Assembly: GCF_033958435.1 (NCBI RefSeq)
Contig: NC_134167.1
Span: forward strand, 6,654,001 to 6,718,000
Length of the DNA stretch: 64,000 nt
Origin: Carettochelys insculpta
Taxonomy: Eukaryota; Chordata; Testudines; Carettochelyidae
Direction of reading: 5' to 3'
Shown here piece by piece: positions 45,801-58,484 of this stretch. The stretch's first letter is position 1. Each line of letters opens with the position of its first letter. Position numbers and translations under genes: made by a program. Below the pieces are notes generated by a model. It did not search any database and was not told the origin of the DNA. It saw nothing but the letters and a program-made list of their open reading frames with translations.

Positions 45801-47424
45801 GATCTCTAACTGAGTTATTGAAATTATCAAATCTTCCCAACTGAACGAGCCATCAGTCAGACATATGAGGACTCACTTCCTCTGCAAGAGCACAAGCCAT
45901 ATTTGTCAGTGTAGTTCCACTATTCCCTAAATATTGCTGGTGCATATATCTTGCAATGGCTACGAGTATTAATAAATTACACACTTTCTGTGAGGTCTCA
46001 CAGGCTGTCCTTTCTGGAGAAATTCCACAGAAGAGGCATACCAGGTATAGCAAGTGCGTTAGGTTTGAGACAGGAGTTGCTTGTAAAGAACTAACCCTTT
46101 TGCCAGTTGGCCTCAATAGGCAACTAGTCACAACTCCCACTGAAAACCCAGGAGAATCCCCTTCCCAGCCTTAAGAATATTGGGAGTTATAGGCTGCTGA
46201 ACATTTTTAGGGGTGTTAGGCGTATTGCGAGAATGGCCTGCTAAAATTCCATGGCCTGGGTTGTTCAGGAAGTCAGATTAGATTATTGCAATAGTCCCTT
46301 AGAGCCTTACAAATCTATTGAAAGTTGGCCCTTTGTAATCAACAGCACTATATATAGAGCTACAATAAATGGGTCCCATCAGTCCACCCAGACTAGCTGC
46401 CCTCTGCCTAATGCTGGGACACTGAGAGAATGTCAGGGATTGTGCATGATGCTTTGGGTAGCTCAGATAATGTTACATTTGTAAACTTCTTGTTCAGTTC
46501 TTCCTGTATTGTGGTCTCCATGTGATTCCACCGGGCCCAGGCATTGCCAAGTCTCTTTACAAATATTAAGCTTGCCACCAGTGCCCATGCTGTGAGTAAC
46601 TTTTTCCTTGCCATTTATTCCGAATGGTGATATGCCACTCTCTCCTCCTCTTAGTCTGATGGGTGAGCTGCCAGGCCGTGATCACTCTTCTGAAAGTCAT
46701 GTTCATTTACTTCCACTAATAGGGAATACAGACACATATAGCAAAATAAGTAGTTCTTTGTGGATTCGTCCAAGACAGAAATTCAGTGTTTTTACAGCTG
46801 TGTTAAAATGAGTTTTTTTGTTGTTTCTGAAAACTGTCATCTCCAGAAATACATTAAAGCAAAATTGCAAAGTGTTTCTCATTTTTGCAAACCAAATATT
46901 TAATGATCTTTTTTTATTTGTTGTTGTTACTGATAACTTTTTCACCTCACTCTATTCATGAGCCTTTACAACTCTGCAGTTTAGAAATTCGGAGTTCTAA
47001 CTGTACAGTAGTTTTCCACTTATTACCTGCTTTGAAAGCAATCTGGGATTATACCTGCATTGCAGTTTTCACCTCCACTAGCTCCACTCAGCACTTTGTG
47101 TGCAGTCCTTTCACCGCTTCACAATTCACCTTTTAATTCCATCTCCAAAACTCAGGTGCCTTATTACTAAAAATAATGCCTTGTAGTTTTGTAACCTTTC
47201 ACTGGAGGCTTTCAAACACCCCCTCACAATAGCTTTCTGAGGAACTTAAGTCTTGGTCTTCCCATTTTGCAAATAAGTAAACGAAGTGTAAATCTGTGAA
47301 ACTAATGAGTGGCAGATTTAGGTGCAGCATACCAGATTTCTGACTCCCTTTCATCTGCTGTAATTTGCAGGCCCCATTGCCGTTCCATTACTTTGCTGTT
47401 TTAGATCAACCTTTCATAACCTGG
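45801..47424. other. mostly unassigned DNA
   Basis: A LINE tail repeat lies at 46245-46310 and a MIR-like piece on minus at about 47255-47325 (CCCATTTTGCAAATAAG). Otherwise nothing recognised. Confidence 0.45.
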
Positions 47425-47432
47425 CCCTGAAC

Positions 47433-47607
47433 CAGTGTTCCCTGTAAGCTGAGTGGTTGGGTGGCCACCCAGGAGAGATTTAGGTGCCACCCAGCTGATT
47501 AATAGAGTGCCCACAGCCACCCAGCCAGTATTTCTATTGTGGTGCACATACCTTGGTGCACATAACAAAATCCTGTGCATGAAAGGAAAAAGTTACAGGG
47601 AACACTG
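47433..47607. mobile_element. short hAT MITE
   Basis: 175 bp. The ends CAGTGTTCCCTGTAA match for 15 bases in inverted orientation. Flanks CCCTGAAC (47425-47432) and CCCTGTAC (47608-47615) agree at 7 of 8 bases. Non-autonomous. Confidence 0.85.
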
Positions 47608-47615
47608 CCCTGTAC

Positions 47616-48629
47616 ACTTAATTTGTAGTCATATTTATCAACTGGCTATTTTCAACTATAATTTTTCTTCATATTTTGTCATTTATCAGTGCTATTTTCA
47701 TGTCTGAGAGCCCAACCTGAAGCCTTTTGTTTCATGTTTGTACAGCGTCTAGCACAAAAGATAGTTCATGCCCACATGAGCCTGCAGTATAAGACAAGAG
47801 ACAACTTGTACAGACAGACAGACAGGCAGACAGAGAAACAGGGGCACACAAAGAAATACTATTAGTCAGCAAAACGGGCTGTGATGTCAGTCTACCAACT
47901 GTCCCCTTGCCTTCAAAAGTTATTGCCCACCCATATTCCATAGCCTGTGTTACGAAAGCAGTCACACTACATTATCAATGTTTCCTTTTGCCTAAAACTG
48001 TAGGGGCTTGATTGTAATTTATGCTAATACGTCTGTATACAACTTTGGAAGTATAAACTGTACCTGAAATGAAATTATAATTAACACCCACTTAAAGGCA
48101 CTTTTACACTGCCAGAGGGATGTCAAGAGGCCTTGATATAAATGAGAAGGTAGGCCACATGAATCTAAAATCTATGCGTCTATGGACATAAAATAAAAAT
48201 TGACCCAAATGTTCCTCTCAAATTTGAGATTCACATACATTTTGGAACCTGAGTGTCAGGATGGGTTAAAGATTTATGCCAAAGAAAGAAAGAAATGGTA
48301 ATTACTTTGCCTAGCCAGGCCTGGAAGGAGACCTGCTGCACCGTCATGGGAAAAATCTGTTAAATTTGCATTTCTGTCTCTGTTTTGCAGGCTTAAGAGT
48401 TTTGGTAATTTTTAACTGAGCTGATAAATTCAAAGGCTTATGTATATTGGGGAAATTATTTCAGATCAAGGTAGTGTCTGAATTTAAAGTTGAACAACTC
48501 TTCCCAATTAATGGCCTGTGTGCACAGTCTTATTCTAGAACAAGAATGTCTTATTCTGAATTAGCTTAATCCACTTTTGTGGCCCCATAGAGCTATTTTG
48601 TCTTTATTTTATTCACTGGCTCACCCCCC
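47616..48629. other. unassigned DNA
   Basis: No gene. Short (CAGA)n run near 47812-47832. Confidence 0.45.
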
Positions 48630-49154
48630 GGGAGTGGCAACTTGCAGGAACTCCTGGCACAGAGCCCTGGGGGGAGCAGTGACCCACAGGAGCTCATGGT
48701 GTGGAGCCACAGGAGAATGGAGCTGCACAGCGCCCCAGGAGAGCAGCGCCCTGGGAGCTCATGGTGCGGTGTCCCAGGAGCTCATAGCATGGTGTGGCAC
48801 GGGGCACCAGGAGAGTAGAGCCATGGGAGATCATGGTGCAGAGCCCTGGGGGAGCAGTGACCCTCAGCAGCCAGTGGTCAGCGATCCACAAGAGCTCCTG
48901 GGGTAGTGACAGGGTGGAGGGCAGTGACCCATGGGAGCTTGGCGTGGGAGCCCCAGGGAGAGCACTGACCTGTGGGCACCTGGGACGTGGAGCCCCAGGA
49001 CAGCGCTGACCCGCCAGCACTCCAGCTCCCACCCCACTACCCCCAGGTCCTAAATATGGGACAATTCATTCCCTTTAAAAAATAAGTTGGGATGCCTTTT
49101 TGGTGTCCCAAATATGGGACCCTCCCACCAAATATCGGACGGTTGGTCGCCCTA
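48630..49154. mobile_element. partial minisatellite-bearing hAT MITE
   Basis: The GC-rich array of GGAGCCC/CAGGAGCTC units is followed by the same right arm as 634-1373 (GGGATGCCTTTTTGG, then GGTTGGTCGCCCTA). The left terminal arm is missing. Confidence 0.7.
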
Positions 49155-49359
49155 CTCAGGCCTTATAACACAACAGTCAACATATAGTCTGGAGCTAGAT
49201 ATTTCTTGGGGTTTTCCATCACTGTCCAATTTCTAGTACTTGATCCTTCAACTCACAGAGGAACTTGGTCATTGCACACTGTGGCATGCACTGTGTGGCT
49301 GGCTTTTGTCACCAGGTCCTGAACTAAGGGTGTGAGTGTGTAAGTCAAGGCTCTTATGA

Positions 49360-49545
49360 TAGAATCAAAGAAGACTAAAACTGGAAGGGACTTTAAAAGA
49401 TCGTGAAGTCCAGTCCCCTGCCCTCATGCTAGGACCAGGTACCATCTAGATCACCCCTCATAGATGGTTGTCTAACCTACTCTTAAATAGCTCCAGTGAT
49501 GGAGATTCCACAATGTCTGGAAAGATACCACAGATAACTAGACAG
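49360..49545 (-). mobile_element. CR1 LINE 3' fragment
   Basis: Antisense CR1 terminus: AGAATCAAAGAAGACTAAAAC, then GTGATGGAGATTCCACAATG. Sequence between 49155 and 49359 shows nothing recognisable. Confidence 0.7.
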
Positions 49546-50051
49546 AGGTAATTCAGTCATGGGGTTATGTAGTTCATGTCTACTCTGGCTTTTATAAAAG
49601 TTTTTTCTTTGGCCTCAAGATGAGTGTCTTGATCATCCACCACAAAAAGCCTCCACAGGATATTGAATGCTGTAGAGTTAATTCTGTGTGCCTGATTCTT
49701 GGGGAAGAACCTTACCACAGCCAAATAATTTGGCCACCAGTCCAAATATTATTAACCTTCAAAAGAGTCAGGCAGCATTTTGGAAGAGGATTAGGTATAA
49801 TACAAAAAAAAAAAGCAACAGGTGGAAACTAACAATCTGTCTTCAGAAGACCATTCACACAGAAATTGGTCAGGAATAACTACCAGTGTAGACAAGCCCT
49901 AAATTAAACATTTTCAGGTTCACCTCCAACCAAATTCAGGATTCAGCCCAATAACAGGGGTCTTAGAGTAGGCTGAGTGCACTGTGCTCTAGGGAGAAAG
50001 GTACTGGCTTTTAGCTTGTAAAAGATTTATTCTGGCATATTTTAAAATCGC
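49546..50051. other. unassigned DNA
   Basis: No gene or repeat recognised. Confidence 0.45.
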
Positions 50052-50480
50052 TGGCTATGTTTACACTAGACTGGCATTTTGTCAAAAAAACCCGTGGAGC
50101 ATCGACATTCCCAATGCGTTCTGTTGACAGCAAATCGACAGAATGGGGCACTTCTGTTGATTGCATTCTGCAGCTTCTCCATGAGGCAGAATGCCTCTGT
50201 CGACAGAGTCTGTTGACAGAGAGCTGGTCTGGACATTCCAGGGTACCCTCTGCTGACAGACAGATCTTCTGGAATACCAGGTAGGCCTGTCTGCTGCACT
50301 TCTGGTTGACTGTTTTGGTGATAGAATGGCCGGGTAGTCTGGCCACACTCTGTCAACAGAGCGGATCACTGTTTTGATCCACTCAGCAGTCTGGCTGTGA
50401 TCTGTCAACAGAAATGTTGTCAGCAGATATCATCTGATAGCAACTTTTGTCAACACATTGCTTTAGTGCAGACATAGCCA
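50052..50480. mobile_element. MITE with TGGCTATGT ends
   Basis: 429 bp. Left TGGCTATGTTTACACTAGA and reversed right TGGCTATGTCTGCACTAAA are inverted repeats. The inside is rich in TCTGTTGACAGA/CTGTCGACAG palindromic words. It is an uninterrupted relative of the middle element at 54268-55701. Confidence 0.78.
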
Positions 50481-51145
50481 CTGAGATTTGCCATGGAATT
50501 CCAACACTGTTCCCCACTAGACTGCAGTATTTTTCAACCTAGAGATCAACTTGAATGTTCAAATCTAGTCTGCTAATTGAACAGTATTCTTCATGCCTTT
50601 GTGCTCTCATCTTTTCTTGATCAAAGTACTGCTTCATGTTTTGCTTCTGTAACTGCATGCTAAAATATTAATATTGTATTGGCTCCATTCTGGCTATTAT
50701 ACAGTACAGCTTGTGATATTTATATGGAGTGACATATTTGAATGAGCCTAGTCCTGAGTCCTTCTCTGCCCTTTAATGGTATCATGATGAAGGTATCCCT
50801 TCTCCTTAATGAAGAATTACTTCACTATGACATGATCAAAAGCTGCCGAGGAACACAAAGCTGGCATCTAAGTGCCCAAGAGAAAATAAAATTAATTGCA
50901 TCTTAGGCAGATTGAGCTGTTGATTCCTGTTAGTAGTGTGCTCCAAGGAGGGGCTGCTGGTACAGCTGAGAAGTGATCTTCACCAGTTCTTGTGAAATAT
51001 AGTTCAGTGCCTTATCAATCCGACTACACCACTTTGGCTCTCATTAGTACACTAGCTATGAACTAAGAGTCAGAAGACCTGCTTTCTATTCTGAAGTCTG
51101 CGGCTGAACTATTGTGTCACGAGGTGACTTCTCCTGTTTGTGCCT
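50481..51145. other. unassigned DNA
   Basis: No gene or repeat recognised. Confidence 0.45.
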
Positions 51146-51300
51146 TTTAGCTCAACTGCAGCAGCTCCTGCACTAAGGTCCAGAGGTCCGAGGTTTAAAT
51201 CCACTAGTTGGCAGTTTTTATTGGGGGGCTCATCTGGGTTTTCAGCTGGTCTCTGAAGCTCAGGATGTGCTTCCTCAGCTAAGGGAAGTATGTAAGCCAC
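51146..51300 (+). mobile_element. candidate tRNA-derived SINE
   Basis: TTTTAGCTCAACTGCAGCAG (A-box-like) and CCGAGGTTTAAATCC (B-box-like) are spaced as in a tRNA head. It is not the Cry I body seen elsewhere. Confidence 0.4.
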
Positions 51301-51624
51301 ATAGCTATTGGGTGTGGTTTACTGTCCTGTGTAGGGGCACCTCGACCACTTGCAGAGAAAAAGAATCTCTGTGTCTGTGTTTTCCTATCCACCTTGTTGG
51401 TTTAGATTGTAAGCACTTCCAGGTAGGCACATGAACAACATAAAATCTCACTTTATAAAACCTCACCTTATGGTGAGAAAATTCGGACTGTGCTCCTTTG
51501 ATCACTATTCAAAAATTCATTTTTCTTTCTTTCCCTTTCATTTGCTTTTTTAAATTATACCCCAATACACCAGGTAACAGAGACTCCCTTTCTGCTGCCT
51601 TGCTTTCTTGCTTGCTATAAGTTT

Positions 51625-51745
51625 GTATCAAAGGGATAGCCATAGTAGTCTATAAGGAATTCTCATTGTTTTTGCGGATACAGACTAACAGATTTTTGGA
51701 GCATAATCTTTTCTGAGGAAAGGCCCACCCTATCAGATGCGTAAT
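51625..51745. repeat. interspersed repeat, same type as 21081
   Basis: AAAGGGATAGCCATAGTAGTCT, GATACAGACTAACAGATTTTTGG and CATAATCTTTTCTGAGG. Confidence 0.55.
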
Positions 51746-52825
51746 AATTTTGCACTCAACAGGTGAGGATTCATAGCCGCTTTCTGTTTTCTTCCTTTTC
51801 TTTCTATAGTAAACTTCTGTAGATATGCAGATGTCTTGCAATTATAGTGTAACTTAGAATGGAACGGAATGACTGCTCTACAGTAAACATTTCTCATTCA
51901 TCGACTTTCTGACACAAAAGTCTCCTCTATTTGTCAGAAGTTTGGCCTCTCTCCATAGCCATGAGGAGGTCATCTATCAGCCCTTTGAAAGCCATTATTA
52001 TGCTGTGGCAAAGACTGAATCACGTTTGTGAGGATGTTGGCATAAATTAGGCATTGCTGGACTGCAGTTGTCACTGCTCTTTCACTCACTGTTAACATTC
52101 TGGTAAACAATACATTATGCAGTTGAAATCTTGCATTAACATTGAAAACCCTGAGAAGAATACTTTTGACTTCTGTCACCTTAGGATCTATAGAGATGAC
52201 TAAATATTTGTGATGGAGGGATTATTTTGGTTTTGGAGATGGAAAATGAATTTTTTAGACAAAAATTGTCATCTTGAAATGGGAAGAAAAAAGCAAAAGT
52301 TTTAAATTCTTTTTGTGGAATGAAATGCTGGAAAAATGTATTTGGGATATTTACAATGTTTTGTTTCAATAAATTAAAAAAAATATTTTTATCATTTAAA
52401 TATAGAATAATTTTCAAAATTAAGTTATTTACAAAACATAACAAAACAAACAAAAAGCATTTCTTATTCCCCAAAAGAGGGAAATGAGAAATGTGCAACT
52501 TTTAAAAAACATTTTTGCCAGCTTCTCCCCTCCCCCCACTGATGTTTCATCAGTCTTTAAACAGTTTCCAAATACATATAGGTTTTGTCAAAGTGGTATT
52601 TTTGAGGGAAGGTAAGGTGTTTTGTTTTGTTTTGTTTTGAAGAAAAAATTCCCACCAACTCTATGGGTCAAGCCTTTATTTAGTTTCGGGAGAACACTCA
52701 TAATAATGAGTGAAGTTCTACATTTTCTTCAAGTTCCAGACAATAGGGATGGTTCAGATCAGGATCAGCCATGAAATCTGGCTCCATATCCAAACTTTGC
52801 AATGGTCTAGAGTGTTTAGCTGTAA
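51746..52825. other. unassigned AT-rich DNA
   Basis: No gene. (TTTTG)n tract at 52618-52640. Confidence 0.45.
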
Positions 52826-53372
52826 GTGAGGCAACCATATCTCCCTGTTCCAAATAGCGGGACAGTGAAGTAGAGGAACAGCGGAGCCGCGGGAGATCGG
52901 AACAGCGGAACAGCGGAGCCGCGGGAGAGCGGAGGCGCGGAACAGCGGAGCCTCGGGAGATCGGAACAGCGGAGCCGCGGGACAGCGGAACAGCGGAGCC
53001 GCGGGACAGCGGAGCCGCGGGAAATCGGAACAGCGGAGTCCCGGGACAGCGGAGCCGCGGGAGATCGGAACAGCGGAGCCGCGGGACAGCGGAGCCCCGG
53101 GACCTCGCGGCGCGGCGCGGCGCGGCGCAGCACCCTGAGGTAGCTGCGACACGGGGGAGCTGGGAGCGCAGAACACAGCTGAGAGTGGTGGAGTGGCAGC
53201 GACCCGCGGCAGCCACAGGCTCTCCCTTCTGGGAGACCCACGGGAACTGCTGGTGGTGCGCTTGCCTCCTGGAGCCCTTCCCCCCCCCCCCCCCCGGCAC
53301 TCCCGCCCCCACGGGACAGTTCCTCCCTTTTAAAAAATAAATCGGGATGCCTTTTTGGCTTCTCAAATACAC
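52826..53372. mobile_element. partial minisatellite-bearing hAT MITE, sharply repeated interior
   Basis: The left arm GCAACCATATCTCCCTG resembles that of 634-1373 (GTGACCATATCTGCCTG). The interior, 52860-53110, is a tandem array of CAGCGGAGCCGCGGGA units with interposed ATCGGAA. A C17-18 run lies at 53281-53298. The right arm ends with GGGATGCCTTTTTGG. The last terminal bases are lost. Confidence 0.75.
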
Positions 53373-53424
53373 CCATAAGCTAGAAGACCTAATCCTGCCA
53401 TTTATAGGGACAAAGGAACTACCA

Positions 53425-53480
53425 TGCTGAGTCAGATTTGACATGTATTTGACATGTATTGACATGTATTTGACATGTAT
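53425..53480. repeat. tandem repeat of TTTGACATGTA
   Basis: Four to five units of about 11-13 bp. Confidence 0.85.
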
Positions 53481-54142
53481 TTACCCAAAAGCCCGCCTCT
53501 GGTAGGCCTCAGTAGTGAACATCTGAGAGAAGGATGTTGGTCAGATCACCTTTCTGTGCTTCATCTTCCCCTCTGTAACATGGGGATAGAGGTATTTTTC
53601 CCCAGTGATCTCAAGCTGTTTGAAATCTATGGATGGAAAATGTCACACAAGCTCCACATATTACAGTCCAAATATGTTTATCCATTCTTTTGTGTTAGAT
53701 ATATCTCAATTTGCCTGCCCCCAATAGTGGAGTCCCTTTGTGTTTTCCATCCATGGCTCCATTTCTTCTTATAAGCCTAATTTATTCCCAAAAAATTAAT
53801 GAAATCCTTACTCCTATTTAGCAAAGGGAGAACCTCAACATTTTGGGTCCAAATTCCATCCTGGAATAAATGACCTAGCTCTGTTGTCATCAGTGGAGCT
53901 ATTGCGATTTATACCAGCTGAAGATTTGGAGGTTGGATTTGGTTTGGCAAAACACATTGACAGTCAAACGTTTATCAAAATCATCTGGCAGCTGCACAGA
54001 TGAGCTGGAAGTCTCACAAGAACCAACTGTCACATGGACATATCTCTCAAGCTGCCAAAGTCCAACTGTTGGCTGGGATATGTGACTAATGGCCCAAAAA
54101 AGGGCGAACAAAAATAATATTAATGAAGGAATATGTTGTAAC
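53481..54142. other. unassigned DNA with a MIR-like piece
   Basis: A MIR-like core lies at about 53555-53600 (TCATCTTCCCCTCTGTAAC). No gene. Confidence 0.45.
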
Positions 54143-54267
54143 TCAGGGTATGTCTACCCTACAGAGTTTTCCCTAAATAGCTTATTCTGGAGTTGTTACT
54201 GAAAAATAAACTATTCTGGAATAATGTGTTTACATTACAGGAAAGCCCCAAAATAAGCAAAACTTAC

Positions 54268-55701
54268 TGGCTACATCTACATGAGACATTTTTTCCAGCA
54301 AAATTGGCCTTTTGTCAGAAAAACTTGTGGAGCATCTACATGCAAAATGTTGCCTTGTTGACAGACTGTTGACAACACCTGGCACATCCACCAGCAGCAC
54401 TCTGCCTCTATGCATTCAGGTATAATGCCTTTGTTGACAGTTTTCTGTCAATAAAAAAGCTGCATAGATGCTCCAGGGGCCCTTTGGTTGACAGACAGGG
54501 CTTCCAGTTTCCCAGGCAGCCTTCTTTGCAGACCTTTGTAAGAGCAGCCGTATTGGGTCGGACCATAGGCCCATTGAGCCCAGTACCCTGTCTTCCAACA
54601 GTGGCCAATGCCAGGTGCCTCAGAGGGAATGAACAGAACAGGTAAATCATCAAGTGATCGATTCCTTGTCACCCATTTCCAGCCTCTTGCAAACAGAGGC
54701 TAGGAACACCATCCATGCCCATAGTGACTAATATCCCCCATGAATTTATCTAGTTCTTTTTTAAACTTTACTATAGTCTTGGCCTTCACGACATTCTCCA
54801 GCAAGGAGGTCCACAGGTTAACTGTGCGTTGTGTGAAAAAATATTTCCTATTGTTTATTTTAAACCTGCTGCCTATTAATTTCATTTGGAGACCCCTAGT
54901 TCTTGTGTTGTGAAGAGTAAATAACAATTCCATATCTATTTTCTCCACACTAGTCATGATTTTATATACCTTTACCATATCCTCCCTTAATCATCTTTTT
55001 TCCCAAACTATAAAGCCAGTCTTATTATCACAGTCACAGTGGCCATATAGCAGATGGTCCATACCCCTAATCATTTTTGTTGCCCTTTTCTGAACCTTTT
55101 CCAATTCCATTATATCTTTTCTGAGATGGAGCGACTACATCTGTACGCAGTATTCCAGATGTGGAAGTACAATGGATATATATAAAGGTAGTATGACATT
55201 TTCTGTCTTATTATCTATTTCTTTCTTTATGATTCCCAACATTTTGTTAGCTTTTTGGACTGCCGCTGCACGCTGAGTGGCTGCCTTCAGAGAGCTATCC
55301 ACAATGATTCCTAGATCTCTTTCTTGAGTGGTAACAGCTAAGTCAGACCCCATCATTTTATATGTATAGTAGGGGTTATATTTTCCAAAGTGCATTACTT
55401 TGCATTTATCAACATTGAATTTCATCTGCCATTTTGTTGCCCAATCACCCAATTTATTAAGATCCTTTTGTAGCTCTTTATCACTCAATTTATTAAAATC
55501 CTTTTGTAGGTCTTCATAACTTTCAGTTGGCCCTTCTGTTGAGAGAGTGGCCGGGCAGTCTGGGCACTCTCTGTCAACAGAGCTGATTGCTCTTTTGATC
55601 CACTTTTGTGCGTGGACATGATCTGTCAACAGAGGTTTTGTCAGAGGATCTCTCCCGACAGTAACTTCTGTCAATAGATCGCTATAGTGTAGATGTAGCC
55701 A
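54268..55701. mobile_element. middle MITE with TGGCTACAT ends, interrupted
   Basis: Ends TGGCTACATCTACATGAGA and, reversed, TGGCTACATCTACACTATA. Its two halves, 54268-54536 and about 55526-55701, together match the element at 50052-50480. Confidence 0.78.
54537..55525 (-). mobile_element. CR1 LINE 3' part with RT C-terminal coding
   Basis: Antisense CR1. The 3' end is at left (GAGCAGCCGTATTGGGTCGG). On minus, frame 55725-55135 encodes WQMKFNVDKCKVMHFG and ERDLGIIVDSSLK, typical of the CR1 reverse transcriptase C-terminus, followed by PHLEYCVQ. A short internal duplication repeats the LQKDxNKL segment (55444-55513). 5'-truncated, as most CR1 copies are. Confidence 0.82.
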
Positions 55702-56066
55702 TTCTGAAATAGTGTGTCCATACACAAGAGATCCTATTTCAAATTAGAGCCCCTGGAAGCAGTGGTTCCATGGGCTCTAATCTGAAATACTATGTCTATA
55801 TAGCAACTTTATTTCAAAATAAGATATTCCAGAATAATTTATTTTGAAATAGCCCCTATTCCCTGTCTACACAGGCCCTGTTTTGAAATACCTATTTTGA
55901 AAAAGGCGCTATTGCTTGTGGAATGATGTTTGCCAATTTCAAAATAAGCCAACCACTATTTTGAAATTATTTCTAAATAGCAGTTGCATTGTGTAGACAC
56001 TCACAAAGTTATTTTGAGATAATGGCTGTTATTCTGAAATAAATGTGCTGTGCAGATGCACCCTCA

Positions 56067-57711
56067 GCTAGAACTGGTACCCTCGTTGCAAGAATTTCTG
56101 TGAGTTAGATTTTAAGACCGGTAGGGACTCCAAGGTCATGGAGCCTGACCTCCAGCATAATGCAGGCATGCAAATTTATGAAAAATTAAAATGCTGTTGG
56201 GCTTTGTTCCTTTAGTGAAAATGGCTCTGTCTTTAAGTTCTCTCCCTTGACTGTTTCTGAGGTCAGTAACTTTCAACAACAAATGTTAGAAGAGACCACC
56301 AAAACTGTGTGGACACTCCATAACATCTCTAGAAGGGATGACTCCTGGAGAAGTGTGCCTGTGAATTTTCTTGATTAGCGGCTGCCAGCCTAGGCAAGAA
56401 ATAAAAGAATAACAGCTGCTTATGTAGGTGTGACTCAGTTCTTCTGGAAGGTGTGGGGCCTTCTGCAGAAGGGGTGGCGCTAGGACAGCCAGCCCTCAGC
56501 CTCACCCAGAGCACACTGCACCTCTTGCCCTTCCAGCCCTTAGTGCTGTCCAGATCTCTGATAGCAATTTAAAGGGCCCTGGAGCTCCAGCTACCATCAC
56601 TGCCACTGTAGCGGCAGAGGGAGGAGGCAGACCTGGACCCTTTTCAATCACCTGGCCCCAAGGCAATTGCCTTTTTGCTGCCTCCGCCATCACCCGCTGT
56701 CACTGGGCCTGCATGAATGCCCTAATTTCCCAGTGCTCTAAAAGTGGATCTGAAATACTAATAAATCAGAGCAGTAGTGTTTTTCTGTTCCATTTTAAGC
56801 ATCATTCTCCATTTCCTTGTACTTTTTGTAGCCATTTACCCCAGACAAACTATTTTTGAGTGTAAAGAAGCAGCTGAAACCACCAATTTTCCTTTACTGA
56901 TGTGGCAGTCACACATCGGGCTGCCCCGTGTAACCCCAAGTTTATGTGTCTGAGATCGAGACCATAAGACATTTCTATTGAACACAAGTGATTATACATG
57001 TAAATTTCAAACCCCATAGAGCTGGTCCATGGAGGAGGATTTCTGGGCTTGGCAGGGTTCTGTGGTAATTATCTAGACCCAAGCACAGCTTTCATTTCAA
57101 TAGGGAAAGTGTTTGGCAGACACCACAACACATTCAGAACAGACCGCATCCTTTCACAAAGACTCTGAACCTCCAGCTACAGGGGCTTAAAAGTTAATGA
57201 AGTCACCCATCCATTATCTCCATTCTTTGGCACCAGAATGGAAGAGAAACCTACAGCTGTACTCAAGTTTCTGCAACATGCTGGCAACTGGATTTCACTG
57301 CTGTTCCCAGCTGATTTGATGCACATCAGAATGTTTCCAGGAACGGGAGCAATTTGCAGCCAAGAATGATTTTCATCTGGAGGAAACAGGGATGTAGGCT
57401 AATTAAAAGAAACAAGTTTCTGTGATTAATTGAGTCTATGGTGAAGAAGCAGAACATATTTCACTGTAGTCCTTTGCTTGATGATGGGCTTTGCCTCCGT
57501 TAATGGAATTCTGAGTTGCTCGCTCTAAGCAAAAGTTAATTCTATTTTTCACACCGAGGACCAACTTCGGCCTTGTGTGGTTGGTCTCATTTACCAATGG
57601 CAGCTAATATTTAGAAGGCCTCTGGGCAGGATTCTCTATGCTAGGTAGGAGATAGTTAGAATTTCAGATAGCCTTTGGTATTTCTTTCCTTGGATCAATT
57701 TGACTATTTGA
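56067..57711. other. mostly unassigned DNA
   Basis: LINE tail repeat on minus at 56100-56165 (GATTTTAAGACCGGTAGGG). Otherwise no gene or repeat recognised. Confidence 0.45.
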
Positions 57712-58004
57712 GGGCACATCTATACTTACTGGAATATTGACACACTGGCAGTTGATCTTCTAAGGTTTGATTTAGCACACCTAATAGAGCCACGCTAAAT
57801 TGAACAATCAGGGCATAGTTGTCAACCCCAATACTCCTGACAGTCATGAAGCATAAGGGAAATTGACGGGAGTTTCTCCCTTCGGCTTCCCACTGTAGGG
57901 ATGGTGGCAAAAATCAGTTTAAGGTACATCAACTCCACCTATGCAATTCTCATAGCGGGAATTACATTTCTTAAATCATTTTTTCCCCCAGTGTAGACCT
58001 GGTC
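57712..58004. mobile_element. short Harbinger-like MITE
   Basis: Left GGGCACATCTATACTTACTGG and reversed right GACCAGGTCTACACTGGGG are imperfect inverted ends. The flanking duplication is uncertain. Confidence 0.5.
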
Positions 58005-58484
58005 TAAAATAGTGTGAAAAGAGCTAGACTCTACTTCCTGAGAGGATGTTCAACTAGGGTGTGTCTACACGTGCACAATATTTTCAAAAGACCAGCCCTC
58101 TTTCGAAAGAATAAAGTGAGCGTCTACACGTACCATTCACTCTTTCGATGTGAAATCAAAGGAATGCAGCCCAGACATCGAAATCTGGACCCTGAGCCAC
58201 ATGGGAAAAGCGCCACGCATTGAAAAACAACATCGAAAGAAAGCATGTGTAGATGTGCCACAGCCCGCTCTTTCAAAAGAGGAGTCCTCCTTGACGGCGC
58301 CCAGTCTGAGCACAGAGATGCCCTGCCCCACCAAACGGAGCTCTATGATCTGCGCGTCTGGCCACTCTTAAAGCCGCATGAACCCAGAAACCCCGTGGCA
58401 GGAAGCTGAGAGCAGGGAAGCTGCGAAAGCACGAGCTCCAGGCTGCACGCCCTCTCAGAGGCACCCAACAACACAGAAAGGCAC

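Larger units (their letters stand above)
54146..56063. mobile_element. outer Harbinger-like MITE, interrupted
   Basis: The left end GGGTATGTCTACCCTACAG and the reversed right end GGGTGCATCTGCACAGCAC are matching termini. TCA flanks both (54143-54145, 56064-56066). Its own sequence is 54146-54267 plus 55702-56063, rich in TATTTTGAAATA words. Everything between was inserted later. Confidence 0.7.

Noticed and set aside
52698..53465. A 255-codon frame on minus with SRGSAVPRL-type repeats
   Set aside because: Translation of the CAGCGGAGCCGCGGGA minisatellite. It has no known domain and no matching non-repeat flank.
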